Shown here in pieces: positions 35,146-41,908 of a stretch of 64,000 bases of DNA. The stretch lies in contig NZ_JAJEQX010000003.1 of NCBI RefSeq assembly GCF_020687545.1, positions 62,001 to 126,000 of the forward strand, given 5' to 3'. The stretch comes from Ruminococcus turbiniformis. Lineage in GTDB: Bacteria > Bacillota > Clostridia > Lachnospirales > Lachnospiraceae. The position numbers and the translations under genes were made by a program. The notes below the pieces were generated by a model. The model did not search any database. It was not told where the DNA came from and saw nothing but the letters and a program-made list of their open reading frames with translations. How positions within the stretch are numbered: position 1 is the first letter of the stretch; every line of letters starts with the position of its first letter.

Positions 35146-35267
35146 GTGAAAGAAATACATCTTGGCGAAATATTGATTAATAAACGCCGCAGTCTCGGCA
35201 TCACCCAGGACGACCTTGCAGCTTTCCTGGGCGTGTCAAAGGCAGCCGTTTCGAAATGGGAAACCGG
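35146..35267 (+). pseudogene. 5' part of XRE regulator gene split by the mobile element
   Basis: GTG start with AGGAGG nine bases upstream; encodes VKEIHLGEILINKRRSLG, TQDDLAAFLG, AAVSKWETG, that is, the HTH up to the recognition helix. After 35267 the frame enters the element and stops at 35281-35283. The 3' part starts at 43577. Rejoined, helix 3 reads KWETGNSYPDIQLLPRLAAF, the canonical XRE sequence. The intact protein would be about 371 aa and probably regulated the ABC transporter at 44590-46322. Confidence 0.9.
35258..35267 (+). repeat. Left copy of element direct repeat (attL core)
   Basis: GGGAAACCGG, also found at 43567-43576. Bases before it are host gene, bases after it are element. 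Includes a GA dinucleotide, the crossover used by Tn4451-type TnpX. Confidence 0.75.
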
Positions 35268-35343
35268 GGGTTCACTTAGATAAAGATACCACATCAATCC
35301 CACGCTGACTTTTGCTCAACCGATACAGCCGGAGGGCTGGATA

Positions 35344-35397
35344 ACAAGAAAAGGCGGTATGCGCCCCGTGGAGGGGTAGCGTACCGCCTTTTCTTGT
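35344..35397. repeat. 16 bp perfect inverted repeat at the left end of the element
   Basis: ACAAGAAAAGGCGGTA (35344-35359) and its exact complement at 35382-35397, with partial pairing of the loop (GCGCCCC/GGGGTAGC). TTTT within the right arm gives it terminator character in both directions; it would block host transcription entering the element. The rest of 35284-36015 holds no convincing gene, only oriT and repeat R1. Confidence 0.6.
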
Positions 35398-35410
35398 GGG
35401 GGTTTCCAAA

Positions 35411-35475
35411 GGGGGCAACGCCCCCATTTGGCACACGACTCTGCGAAGCAAAGTGTAGTGTGTTATACGCTCTGT
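35411..35475 (+). other. oriT: oriT of MobV (pMV158) type
   Basis: A palindrome GGGGGCAACGCCCCC (35411-35425) is followed by GGCACACG and then AAAGTGTAGTGTGTTATACG (35451-35470). This matches the pMV158-family oriT core TAGTGTG/TTA; the predicted nick is between 35462 and 35463. The MobV relaxase encoded at 40597 would act here. Unusually, the site is about 5 kb from the mob gene, with the cargo between. Confidence 0.7.
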
Positions 35476-35803
35476 CGGCGTTGCCGTGAAAATGCCGTTG
35501 CCGCCGGGGAGGGCAAGGGCATTTGAAGCGGCAGGAAAACAGGGCTGTGCTTGCGTGGCGTAGAGCCGTAAGCACAGGTCTGGTTTCAACAGCAGACTGG
35601 GCGTATATGAAATCCCCCGTCCCTCGTCCTACGCTCCGACTTGTGGACAAAGTGTCCCGAAGTTGTGGCTACACTCCCGGAAAAGTAACAGGACAGCGGG
35701 CAACCGTCAAGGCTGAAATGAACGGGCTTACACCCGGCCTTGACCGCCACCCGCCGTCCCGCTGAATGGGTGAACAAGGCGACCAATCCCTCAAAGTGCT
35801 TGG

Positions 35804-35978
35804 CCGCTCTCTTTCTGATTTTGGAGCGTTTCTTTTCTCATAATGAAATGGGCGGGAAGCCATTTTAGGGGTTTCCTGCCTTGATTGCCCATCTGCAAAG
35901 ACAGGCGGGACTGTCAACGGCGGCGCATGAAATACGCCGTTCATCTTGACCGTTGACTACCCCGGCTGGCTTTGCTAT
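35804..35978. repeat. Repeat R1, after the kinase gene
   Basis: About 175 bp, roughly 85% or more identical to R2 (36590-36763), from CCGCTCTCTTTCTGATTTTG to GACCGTTGA...TTTGCTA. Contains inverted repeats (GGCG...ATGCGCC-type). It lies immediately after the cargo kinase gene in the minus-strand direction. Confidence 0.75.
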
Positions 35979-36015
35979 TTCTCTGATAAATGAAATTTCG
36001 ATTTTTAGAAAGCGT

Positions 36016-36561
36016 TTAAGATAACAATGCGGCTCCACTTGAAATTTTTTCTTTTACTGCCAAAACAGCCTCTTGGATAGAATAGGTTGTCGTTTCTATA
36101 ACATTCGATTCATATATCCCCAAATTACAAAATTGCTCCCACATTGTTTCTACTAATTCAACATTTGTTTTTCTGTCTAATTTTGAGCGTTCCACAGCTC
36201 GTTTCATAGTTTCTTCTTTACTGGCTCTTAAAACAATATAGTGTACTTCATAATCTTCTCGAACAAGGGCTCTCCATGGTTCTAAAAACCACGGCCCGAC
36301 AATTCCATCTACAATTACATCATATCCGCCGCGGGCATAGCGCTTTGCAGCTTCTAAAAAGGCTTCAATGACAACTAAATTTTGTTCGTTGGACTCTGGT
36401 AAATGCGGCGGTATTGCTCCTTTGCTTAAATAATGAAAAAAGTCGTCTGTGTGCATATGCACAGATTTATCCATGTTCGATTCTTTTGCGACAATCGACG
36501 CAGTTGTTGTCTTTCCTGTTCCCGGCGAACCTGTAATCACAATAATTCTTCCTTGATTCAT
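36016..36561 (-). CDS. P-loop small-molecule kinase (chloramphenicol phosphotransferase-like)
   Basis: 181 aa AAA/zeta-like kinase: Walker A IVITGSPGTGKTTTAS, a DDFFHYL region after strand 2 (catalytic Asp), VDGIVGPWFLEPW, and a lid with RAVERSKLDRKTN. The plan matches chloramphenicol phosphotransferase and shikimate-kinase-like proteins, so antibiotic phosphorylation is a reasonable but unproven guess. AT-rich relative to the element backbone. Reads on the minus strand after the nucleotidyltransferase, separated by repeat R2; repeat R1 follows it. Confidence 0.8.
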   Translation of the reverse strand: MNQGRIIVITGSPGTGKTTTASIVAKESNMDKSVHMHTDDFFHYLSKGAIPPHLPESNEQNLVVIEAFLEAAKRYARGGYDVIVDGIVGPWFLEPWRALVREDYEVHYIVLRASKEETMKRAVERSKLDRKTNVELVETMWEQFCNLGIYESNVIETTTYSIQEAVLAVKEKISSGAALLS

Positions 36562-36589
36562 CTACATTCTCCCTCGCAATTCAGATTTA

Positions 36590-36763
36590 CCGCTCTCTTT
36601 CTGATTTTGGAGCGTTTCTTCTCTCAAGATTGAAATGGGCGGGAAGCCATTTTAGGGCTTTCCCGCCTTGATTGCCCATCAGCAAAGACGGGCGGGACTG
36701 TCAACGGCGGCGCATTTATGCGCCGTTCATCTTGACCGTTGATTGGCCCCGCTAACTTTGCTA
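36590..36763. repeat. Repeat R2, after the nucleotidyltransferase gene
   Basis: 174 bp copy of R1. It ends within the last codon of the nucleotidyltransferase gene. Strong inverted repeats include GGCGCAT-TT-ATGCGCC (36709-36724) and GGCGGGAAGCC / GGCTTTCCCGCC (36638-36666), so it can form stable hairpins and may terminate transcription. Confidence 0.75.
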
Positions 36764-37536
36764 CTCTGTTCTAAGTAATTCCTCAATTTGTTTTTTCATA
36801 TATTCTACAAGTGCCATCGCTTCCTTTTCTACTGTCTCCCATTCATCAGACAAATTTCCCAAATAAGCTTCCTTTGCCGTTGTTAGCAGGGGGGAAATCT
36901 CTCCGGCAATTTTAAAATTACCCATTTTGCGGCAACATCTTTTGTCGTGATTTCTTCTGTTACTAAAGTAAACCACATTCGTGATAAGGTTAATAACACA
37001 TTTCTTTCATCACCCTTAAAGCTGGAAATCAAACCAGGTAAAGAAAACCGAATTGCTTTTTTAATTTCGTGAAATGGGATAGCGGGAATAAGCTCTTTGC
37101 TTTCCGCCCCCTTCAAAGTTATGCTATTTTTTCTTGCTTGCCATAATAAAATCATTATATCTGGGTCATTGCAGGCTTGCGGATATTCTCCTGCTTCCAT
37201 CTCTCCCCTTAGCCATTCACCATACATATACTGACATTTTGGCGGAAATTGCAACGGAACAATATCAGATTGATTGATAATAGTTACCTCTAAAGGTCTT
37301 TTTTCAATACAGCCTACGGAGCCAGAAATTTTCAATAATTGCTTTGTTAGATCTGCTCTGATTGAATTACTCAATTCTTGTTTAGTAATTATCAGTATAT
37401 CTATATCACTATCTGGACGCAGCCCATTCATTGTTGCTGAACCATATAAATATATCCCCAATATTTGACCTTGTAATATGGTTTCTGCTATTGAAATAAC
37501 TTGATTTACTTGTTGTGGAAATTCATTTATATTCAT
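36761..37536 (-). pseudogene. Aminoglycoside nucleotidyltransferase, ANT(9)/AadA-like, frameshifted
   Basis: Adenylyltransferase family inactivating spectinomycin or streptomycin. The N-terminal part has the active-site GIYLYGSATMNGLRPDSDID, PLEVTIINQSDIVP, YMYGEWLRGEMEAGE and KGDERNVLLTLSRMW, closely following AAD(9)/AadA. The frame breaks in a run of six C at about 36898: frame 1 ends LPERFPPC-stop (36883), while the next frame continues PLLTTAKEAYLG to EELLRTE (36761). Seven C would restore a 258 aa protein. Either a true pseudogene, a phase-variable homopolymer, or a sequencing error. ATG has AGGAG upstream. Confidence 0.85.
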
Positions 37537-37560
37537 TGTAACTCCTATATGTATTTATTT

Positions 37561-38331
37561 TTACTCCTCAACAACTGATAAAACAGCGTCTAAGGCTAAT
37601 TCTAAGGCTATGGATATACTTGTTTTTCCCCATTCTCTTTCTTGGTATTTATGAGGGTCTGCAAGAGTATCGGCTGAAAAAAGCAGCATAGCCCATGTAA
37701 CTTTTCTAAATTTTGCACACGCCGCCAATGCGGAACATTCCATTTCTACTACTTGACATCCCTCTTCTTTCCGATACTGAACCATTTCTACTGTTTCTCG
37801 ATAAAAACCGTCTGTTGTCCATGTTTTAACTTCCCAATATGGTATATTCTTTTGGCTTAAAGCAGATTCAATCGCATTTATACCAGCCTTTGAAATCTCT
37901 ACTTCTCGGGAGGGAGGAAGATAATGGTAAGATGTTCCCTCATCTCTCAATGCAGAAACAGGTATCAAAAATCTATTTTCCGGGATGTCTTCCAATACGC
38001 CGCAAGAGCCGACGGAAATAATCTTTGTTACACCCCCTGCAATTAAATATTCTAAAACTTGGACGGCAGCAGCACTTCCCACAGGAGCCGGACATAGACA
38101 TATTTTCTCCTGATTATAAAGACATTCATAAATAGGATATCGTCTTGTTGCACTTTCAAATTCATCTATCTGTATTCCATCATGGGTATGTGCATAATTT
38201 TCAACCTCGTCTCCTAAAAAAGCAAACACTGCTTTTGCAGGAAAACATTTTTTCCCATTTCCCGGCTGAAAAACAGCTTTTGATGCGGTATCGTACTCTA
38301 AAACAGGGTAGTCATGCTTTACTAATGGCAT
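37561..38331 (-). CDS. Nucleoside phosphorylase (PNP/UDP family)
   Basis: 256 aa enzyme cleaving nucleosides with phosphate. Family marks: CPAPVGSAAAVQVLEYLI with the phosphate/ribose region, KIISVGSCGVLED, and VVEMECSALAACAKF with the ribose-binding MEC motif. Closest in style to uridine-phosphorylase-like proteins. AT-rich like its neighbours, with a weak ribosome site. It lies 24 bases upstream of the nucleotidyltransferase gene, so the two are likely cotranscribed; why a nucleoside phosphorylase rides with resistance-type genes is not known. Confidence 0.85.
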   Translation of the reverse strand: MPLVKHDYPVLEYDTASKAVFQPGNGKKCFPAKAVFAFLGDEVENYAHTHDGIQIDEFESATRRYPIYECLYNQEKICLCPAPVGSAAAVQVLEYLIAGGVTKIISVGSCGVLEDIPENRFLIPVSALRDEGTSYHYLPPSREVEISKAGINAIESALSQKNIPYWEVKTWTTDGFYRETVEMVQYRKEEGCQVVEMECSALAACAKFRKVTWAMLLFSADTLADPHKYQEREWGKTSISIALELALDAVLSVVEE

Positions 38332-38355
38332 ATTATTATCTCGAATAACAGGCTA

Positions 38356-39153
38356 TTATTCTATTCCTTTCATCATCTTTTTTGCCAACTGCTTGAACAG
38401 GTCGGCAGTTTCTTCATCCATCGGCGTAAGCTGTCCGATCTGTCCGGCAACCATCGCCGCTACATCGTCAATGGAAAGCGGGTTTTGCTTCTGTTCCGCC
38501 AATGCGTCCCGCATGGCTTGGAACATCGCGGCGGTCACAGCTTCTCCCGGCTGTTCCCCGTTGTCAATGTCTTTCTTAATATCCCGCAGGATAGCAAGGA
38601 ACACATTTTTGATTTTCTCAATCTCCGCCTCATGTTCCCCCATCTTCTGGGCGTTCAAAAGCTGTAAATCCTGCTTTGCTTCCGCCCGGTGTTCCGGGTG
38701 TTCTTTCATCAGGTCGGACAGGGAAGCCGTTGCTATCTCGATAAGCTGGTTTCTTGCTGTTATGCCTTTTGCCGCTGTGTCCTGAAAATAAATCCGTATC
38801 AAATCTATCAGCTTAGGAAAATTCCTGTGTTCCAACAGGCGGTTGAGGATTTGCACATCAACAGCACCCGTCACGAGCCCCCTCACGGCTCCCTCGGACA
38901 AGCCTAATTCAGAAATATCGTAGCTTTTACGGACGCTCACGGTGGATAAGCCCAGTATGTAGTCTGTCGATACCTTAAATTCCTTTGCCACGCCTATGAG
39001 AATATCACTGCTGACCGTTCTCGTTTCGCCGCTGACAATGCGGCTCAACTGGGAAGCGGAAACCCCTATCTTCTCCGCAAGTTCCTTTTGTGTGATGTGG
39101 TTCCCGTTGCATAAATCGGAAATCCGCTGTCCGGGTGTTCCGGGTAAAGCCAT
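38356..39153 (-). CDS. XRE-family regulator of the mobile element
   Basis: 265 aa. N-terminal HTH (residues 10-75: GNHITQKELAEKIG, ASQLSRIVSGETRTVSSDI, YILGLS) and a helical C-terminal region of unknown role ending DLFKQLAKKMMKGIE. Probably the element's repressor; its own promoter lies in an array of TGCAATT repeats. The ATG at 39153 has GGAGG about 9 bases upstream. It also lies upstream of the three cargo genes on the same strand, so its promoter may drive them. Confidence 0.85.
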   Translation of the reverse strand: MALPGTPGQRISDLCNGNHITQKELAEKIGVSASQLSRIVSGETRTVSSDILIGVAKEFKVSTDYILGLSTVSVRKSYDISELGLSEGAVRGLVTGAVDVQILNRLLEHRNFPKLIDLIRIYFQDTAAKGITARNQLIEIATASLSDLMKEHPEHRAEAKQDLQLLNAQKMGEHEAEIEKIKNVFLAILRDIKKDIDNGEQPGEAVTAAMFQAMRDALAEQKQNPLSIDDVAAMVAGQIGQLTPMDEETADLFKQLAKKMMKGIE

Positions 39154-39180
39154 AGATACGCACCTCCTCCGCATACTTCC

Positions 39181-39208
39181 ATTATACAGAATGATTGCAA
39201 AAATGCAA
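39181..39208 (-). promoter_or_regulatory. Promoter and operator repeats of the element's XRE gene
   Basis: Minus strand: -35 TTGCAT (39203-39208), 16 base spacer, -10 TATAAT (39181-39186). The word TGCAATT/ATTGCA recurs four times between 39193 and 39268, once within the -35 box, a likely autorepression operator. The rest of 39269-39491 holds no convincing gene. Confidence 0.6.
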
Positions 39209-39491
39209 TTTCCAAAGTGTAAACTTCATCAAAATGCAATTCTCGCAAAATTCCGGGGATTGCATTTTTTTCGTGTAGACTTAGGGTAGTTCATCGATGG
39301 ACAGCACCTTGAAAACAGAATGACCGTCCGAAAAGGAATACCCCGGCTGGGGAAGCACCGCAAGGAACCGGACTTCGAGACAAAATGTCCCGAAGCTGCG
39401 GGGAGCGTGCCAACGCTGGAACACGCCGCAGGAATGGGGCAGGAAACCTTTTCGGGGAGAACGGCAACGGAAAGCAAAATGGAGGGAACGC

Positions 39492-39905
39492 ATGAGAGAT
39501 AACCCCTATAAAGACTTGCCGCCACTGGAACGCAGGCCGGACGGTTCCCTTTACCGCATGACACCGGCGCAGAGAAAACAGGCGGCCAGCCTGATACGCC
39601 GGGAGTGTTGTTGCTGTGAGGACGGCAACTGCATTGTCCTTGATGATGGGGACACCTGCACCTGCCCGCAGACGATTTCTTTCTCGGTCTGCTGTAAGTG
39701 GTTCCGCTGGGCGGTCTTGCCGCTGGACGGGACGTTGGAAGCGGAGATTTTCCGGGATAAGGACTTGAAACGCTGTGCGGTCTGCGGCGGCGTGTTCGTC
39801 CCCAAATCTAACCGGGCAAAATACTGCCCCGGCTGTGCCGCCAGAGTTCACAGGCGGCAGAAAACAGAAAGTGAACGGAAAAGGAGGTCTGCTGTGGACA
39901 GTTAG
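39492..39905 (+). CDS. Cysteine-rich VLP-domain protein
   Basis: 137 aa with eleven Cys, the domain found widely on Firmicute mobile elements: RRECCCCEDGNCIVLDD, TCTCPQTISFSVCCKWFRWAVLPLD, then a zinc-knuckle-like RCAVCGGVFVPKSNRAKYCPGC and a basic tail. Function unknown; a metal-bound nucleic-acid role is plausible. GGAGGGAACGC precedes the ATG. First of the plus-strand mobility genes. Confidence 0.85.
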   Translation: MRDNPYKDLPPLERRPDGSLYRMTPAQRKQAASLIRRECCCCEDGNCIVLDDGDTCTCPQTISFSVCCKWFRWAVLPLDGTLEAEIFRDKDLKRCAVCGGVFVPKSNRAKYCPGCAARVHRRQKTESERKRRSAVDS

Positions 39906-40016
39906 GAGCGAAAAAAGCCTTGATTTATCAGGCTCCGCAAGCCCCAAAACGGGGCAGGTGGTATAAAGTATCGCCCGCCCCGGAAAACGGGCTTCTAACC
40001 GTCCACAAAATGCGCT

Positions 40017-40412
40017 ATGACAAATACCATCTATATCCATCAGCCGGAAAAGGCGTTCAGCTTCACCCGGCTCCCGAATTTCCTCTTTGAAGCCCCCACA
40101 TTCAAGCCCCTGTCCAGCGAGGCAAAGGTTCTGTACGCCTTTATCCTGCGCCGGACAGAGTTATCCCGCAAGAATGGGTGGGCGGATGACTGCGGACGGA
40201 TTTTCCTGTATTACCCCATCTGCGAGGTGGTTGACCTGCTCCACTGTGGGCGGCAGAAAGCGGTGAACACCCTGCGGGAACTGCAATACGCCGGACTGGT
40301 GGAAATCCAGAAGCAGGGCTGTGGAAAACCCAACCGCATTTTCCCAAAATCCTATGAAGCGGTTCCAAACACCGACTTCAAGAAATCCCGTTCTGGTACG
40401 CCGGAGGGCTGA
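40017..40412 (+). CDS. RepA-like replication initiator protein, probably frameshifted
   Basis: 131 aa matching the N-terminal domain of RepA_N-type initiators: FSFTRLPNFLFEAPTFKPLS, AKVLYAFILRRTELSRKNGW, EVVDLLHCGRQKAVNTLREL. The frame stops at 40412, but an adjacent frame continues to 40572 with KYENRTVYRNTKIK-type text typical of the repeat-rich linker of these proteins, so a frameshift near 40400 is likely and the C-terminal domain is missing. Possibly a relic of plasmid-like replication of the excised circle. Confidence 0.7.
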   Translation: MTNTIYIHQPEKAFSFTRLPNFLFEAPTFKPLSSEAKVLYAFILRRTELSRKNGWADDCGRIFLYYPICEVVDLLHCGRQKAVNTLRELQYAGLVEIQKQGCGKPNRIFPKSYEAVPNTDFKKSRSGTPEG

Positions 40413-40596
40413 AAACCGTACCCATGAAGTACGGAAACCGCCCCCCCTGAAGTACGAAAACCGGACGGTATATAGAAATACAAAGATTAAAATGATTTAT
40501 TTATATCCATTCCATTCCTATCGTATCAGAGATAATTCCGGCGGGATTTTCCCTGTGGAAAACCCCGGATAGGAAAGGAATGGGGAAAGGAGCAGA

Positions 40597-41541
40597 ATGG
40601 CACAACACGCAATTTTACGGTTTGAGAAGCACAAGGGCAACCCGGCAAGGCCGCTGGAAGCCCATCACGAAAGACAGAAAGAACAGTATGCCAGCAATCC
40701 CGACATTGACACAAGCCGGAGCAAATACAACTTCCATATCGTCAAGCCGGAAGGACGCTATTACCACTTCATTCAGAGCCGTATCGAGCAGGCCGGATGC
40801 CGGACGAGGAAAGACAGCACACGGTTTGTCGATACGCTGATAACTGCCAGCCCGGAGTTTTTCAAGGGGAAATCCCCAAAGGAGATACAGGCGTTCTTCC
40901 AGCGGGCGGCGGACTTCCTCATTGGACGGGTAGGACGGGAAAATATCGTGTCGGCGGTGGTACACATGGACGAGAAAACGCCCCACCTGCATTTGACCTT
41001 TGTTCCGCTGACAAAGGACAACCGCCTGTGTGCAAAGGAGATTATCGGCAACCGGGCAAACCTGACGAAGTGGCAGGACGATTTTCACGCCTATATGGTG
41101 GTGAAATATCCCGACTTGGAGCGTGGGGAGAGTGCCAGCAAGACAGGCCGGAAGCATATCCCCACCCGGATTTTCAAACAGGCGGTTTCCCTCTCCAAAC
41201 AGGCCAGAGCCATTGAAGCCACCCTTGACGGCATTAACCCGCTGAACGCCGGAAAGAAAAAAGAGGAAGCCCTCTCCATGCTGAAAAAGTGGTTCCCGCA
41301 GATGGAGAACTTCTCCGGGCAGTTGAAAAAGTACAAGGTCACAATCAATGACCTGTTGGCGGAGAATGAGAAGTTGGAAGCAAGGGCAAAGGCCAGCGAA
41401 AAAGGAAAGATGAAAGATACGATGGAACGGGCAAAGCTGAAAAGCGAACTGGACAATTTACAGCGGCTGGTTGACCGTATCCCGCCGGATATACTGGCGG
41501 AACTGAAACGTCAGCAGCGGCACACGGTAAAGGAAAGGTGA
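40597..41541 (+). CDS. MobV-family relaxase
   Basis: 314 aa plasmid-mobilization (Pre/Mob) protein that nicks oriT and starts transfer. The N-terminal relaxase domain has the N-terminal AQHAILRFEKHKGN and the metal motif VVHMDEKTPHLHLTFVPLT. The C-terminal 100 residues are coiled coil. It corresponds to TnpZ of Tn4451. It would act on the oriT at 35411-35475 and use a coresident conjugative system. The usual AGGAG lies before the ATG. Confidence 0.92.
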   Translation: MAQHAILRFEKHKGNPARPLEAHHERQKEQYASNPDIDTSRSKYNFHIVKPEGRYYHFIQSRIEQAGCRTRKDSTRFVDTLITASPEFFKGKSPKEIQAFFQRAADFLIGRVGRENIVSAVVHMDEKTPHLHLTFVPLTKDNRLCAKEIIGNRANLTKWQDDFHAYMVVKYPDLERGESASKTGRKHIPTRIFKQAVSLSKQARAIEATLDGINPLNAGKKKEEALSMLKKWFPQMENFSGQLKKYKVTINDLLAENEKLEARAKASEKGKMKDTMERAKLKSELDNLQRLVDRIPPDILAELKRQQRHTVKER

Positions 41542-41613
41542 TAGATATAAGCAGAAATTTTCGCCGCCTCTGTGCGGCATTGTACCTTGAAAACTGAATA
41601 TGGAGGACACTGG

Positions 41614-41808
41614 ATGGCAAAAAGCAAAAGCGATATTTTTACACCCCGGACAGGGCAGGTCATACAAGCAGAGAACGGCACGCAGTATTTTGTATGTGGG
41701 AACAACCGTATAAAAATCTCCGAACACTTCGCCGCAGGCGGGAAGCCCCTCGGTGATCTGATTGTAGATGTGGTGCGGCATACCGCAGAAAAAGCCGCTT
41801 CAACCTGA
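41614..41808 (+). CDS. tnpW: TnpW-family transposon-encoded protein
   Basis: 64 aa small protein (TPRTGQVIQAENGTQYFVCG, then IKISEHFAAGGKPLGDLI) matching the TnpW family found next to Tn4451-type recombinase genes. Function unknown. GGAGGACACTGG sits before the ATG, and a conserved ACCTTGAAAACTGAAT motif (41584-41599) precedes it. Confidence 0.8.
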   Translation: MAKSKSDIFTPRTGQVIQAENGTQYFVCGNNRIKISEHFAAGGKPLGDLIVDVVRHTAEKAAST

Positions 41809-41818
41809 TAGCCCATCA

Positions 41819-41879
41819 TTGATAACACGCCCACGCTTATGATATAATTGCCATAGAGCAAAAGTATTGTAAGCGTGGG
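41819..41879 (+). promoter_or_regulatory. Recombinase promoter flanked by an inverted repeat
   Basis: -35 TTGATA (41819-41824), 18 base spacer, extended -10 TGATATAAT (TATAAT at 41843-41848). A perfect 10 bp inverted repeat CCCACGCTTA (41830-41839) / TAAGCGTGGG (41870-41879) brackets the -10 and start site. It may be the operator, or a leader stem-loop affecting expression of the recombinase. Confidence 0.65.
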
Positions 41880-41908
41880 TTGTTTCTTTAGAAGGAGGAT
41901 TTTTAACG

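Noticed and set aside
35294-35650. Minus-strand frame over the left end of the mobile element
   Set aside because: Overlaps oriT and palindromes; residue composition is that of non-coding DNA.
39291-40040. A 249-codon minus-strand frame opposite the VLP gene
   Set aside because: Antisense of a recognised mobile-element gene, Pro/Arg/Phe-rich, no homology recognised.
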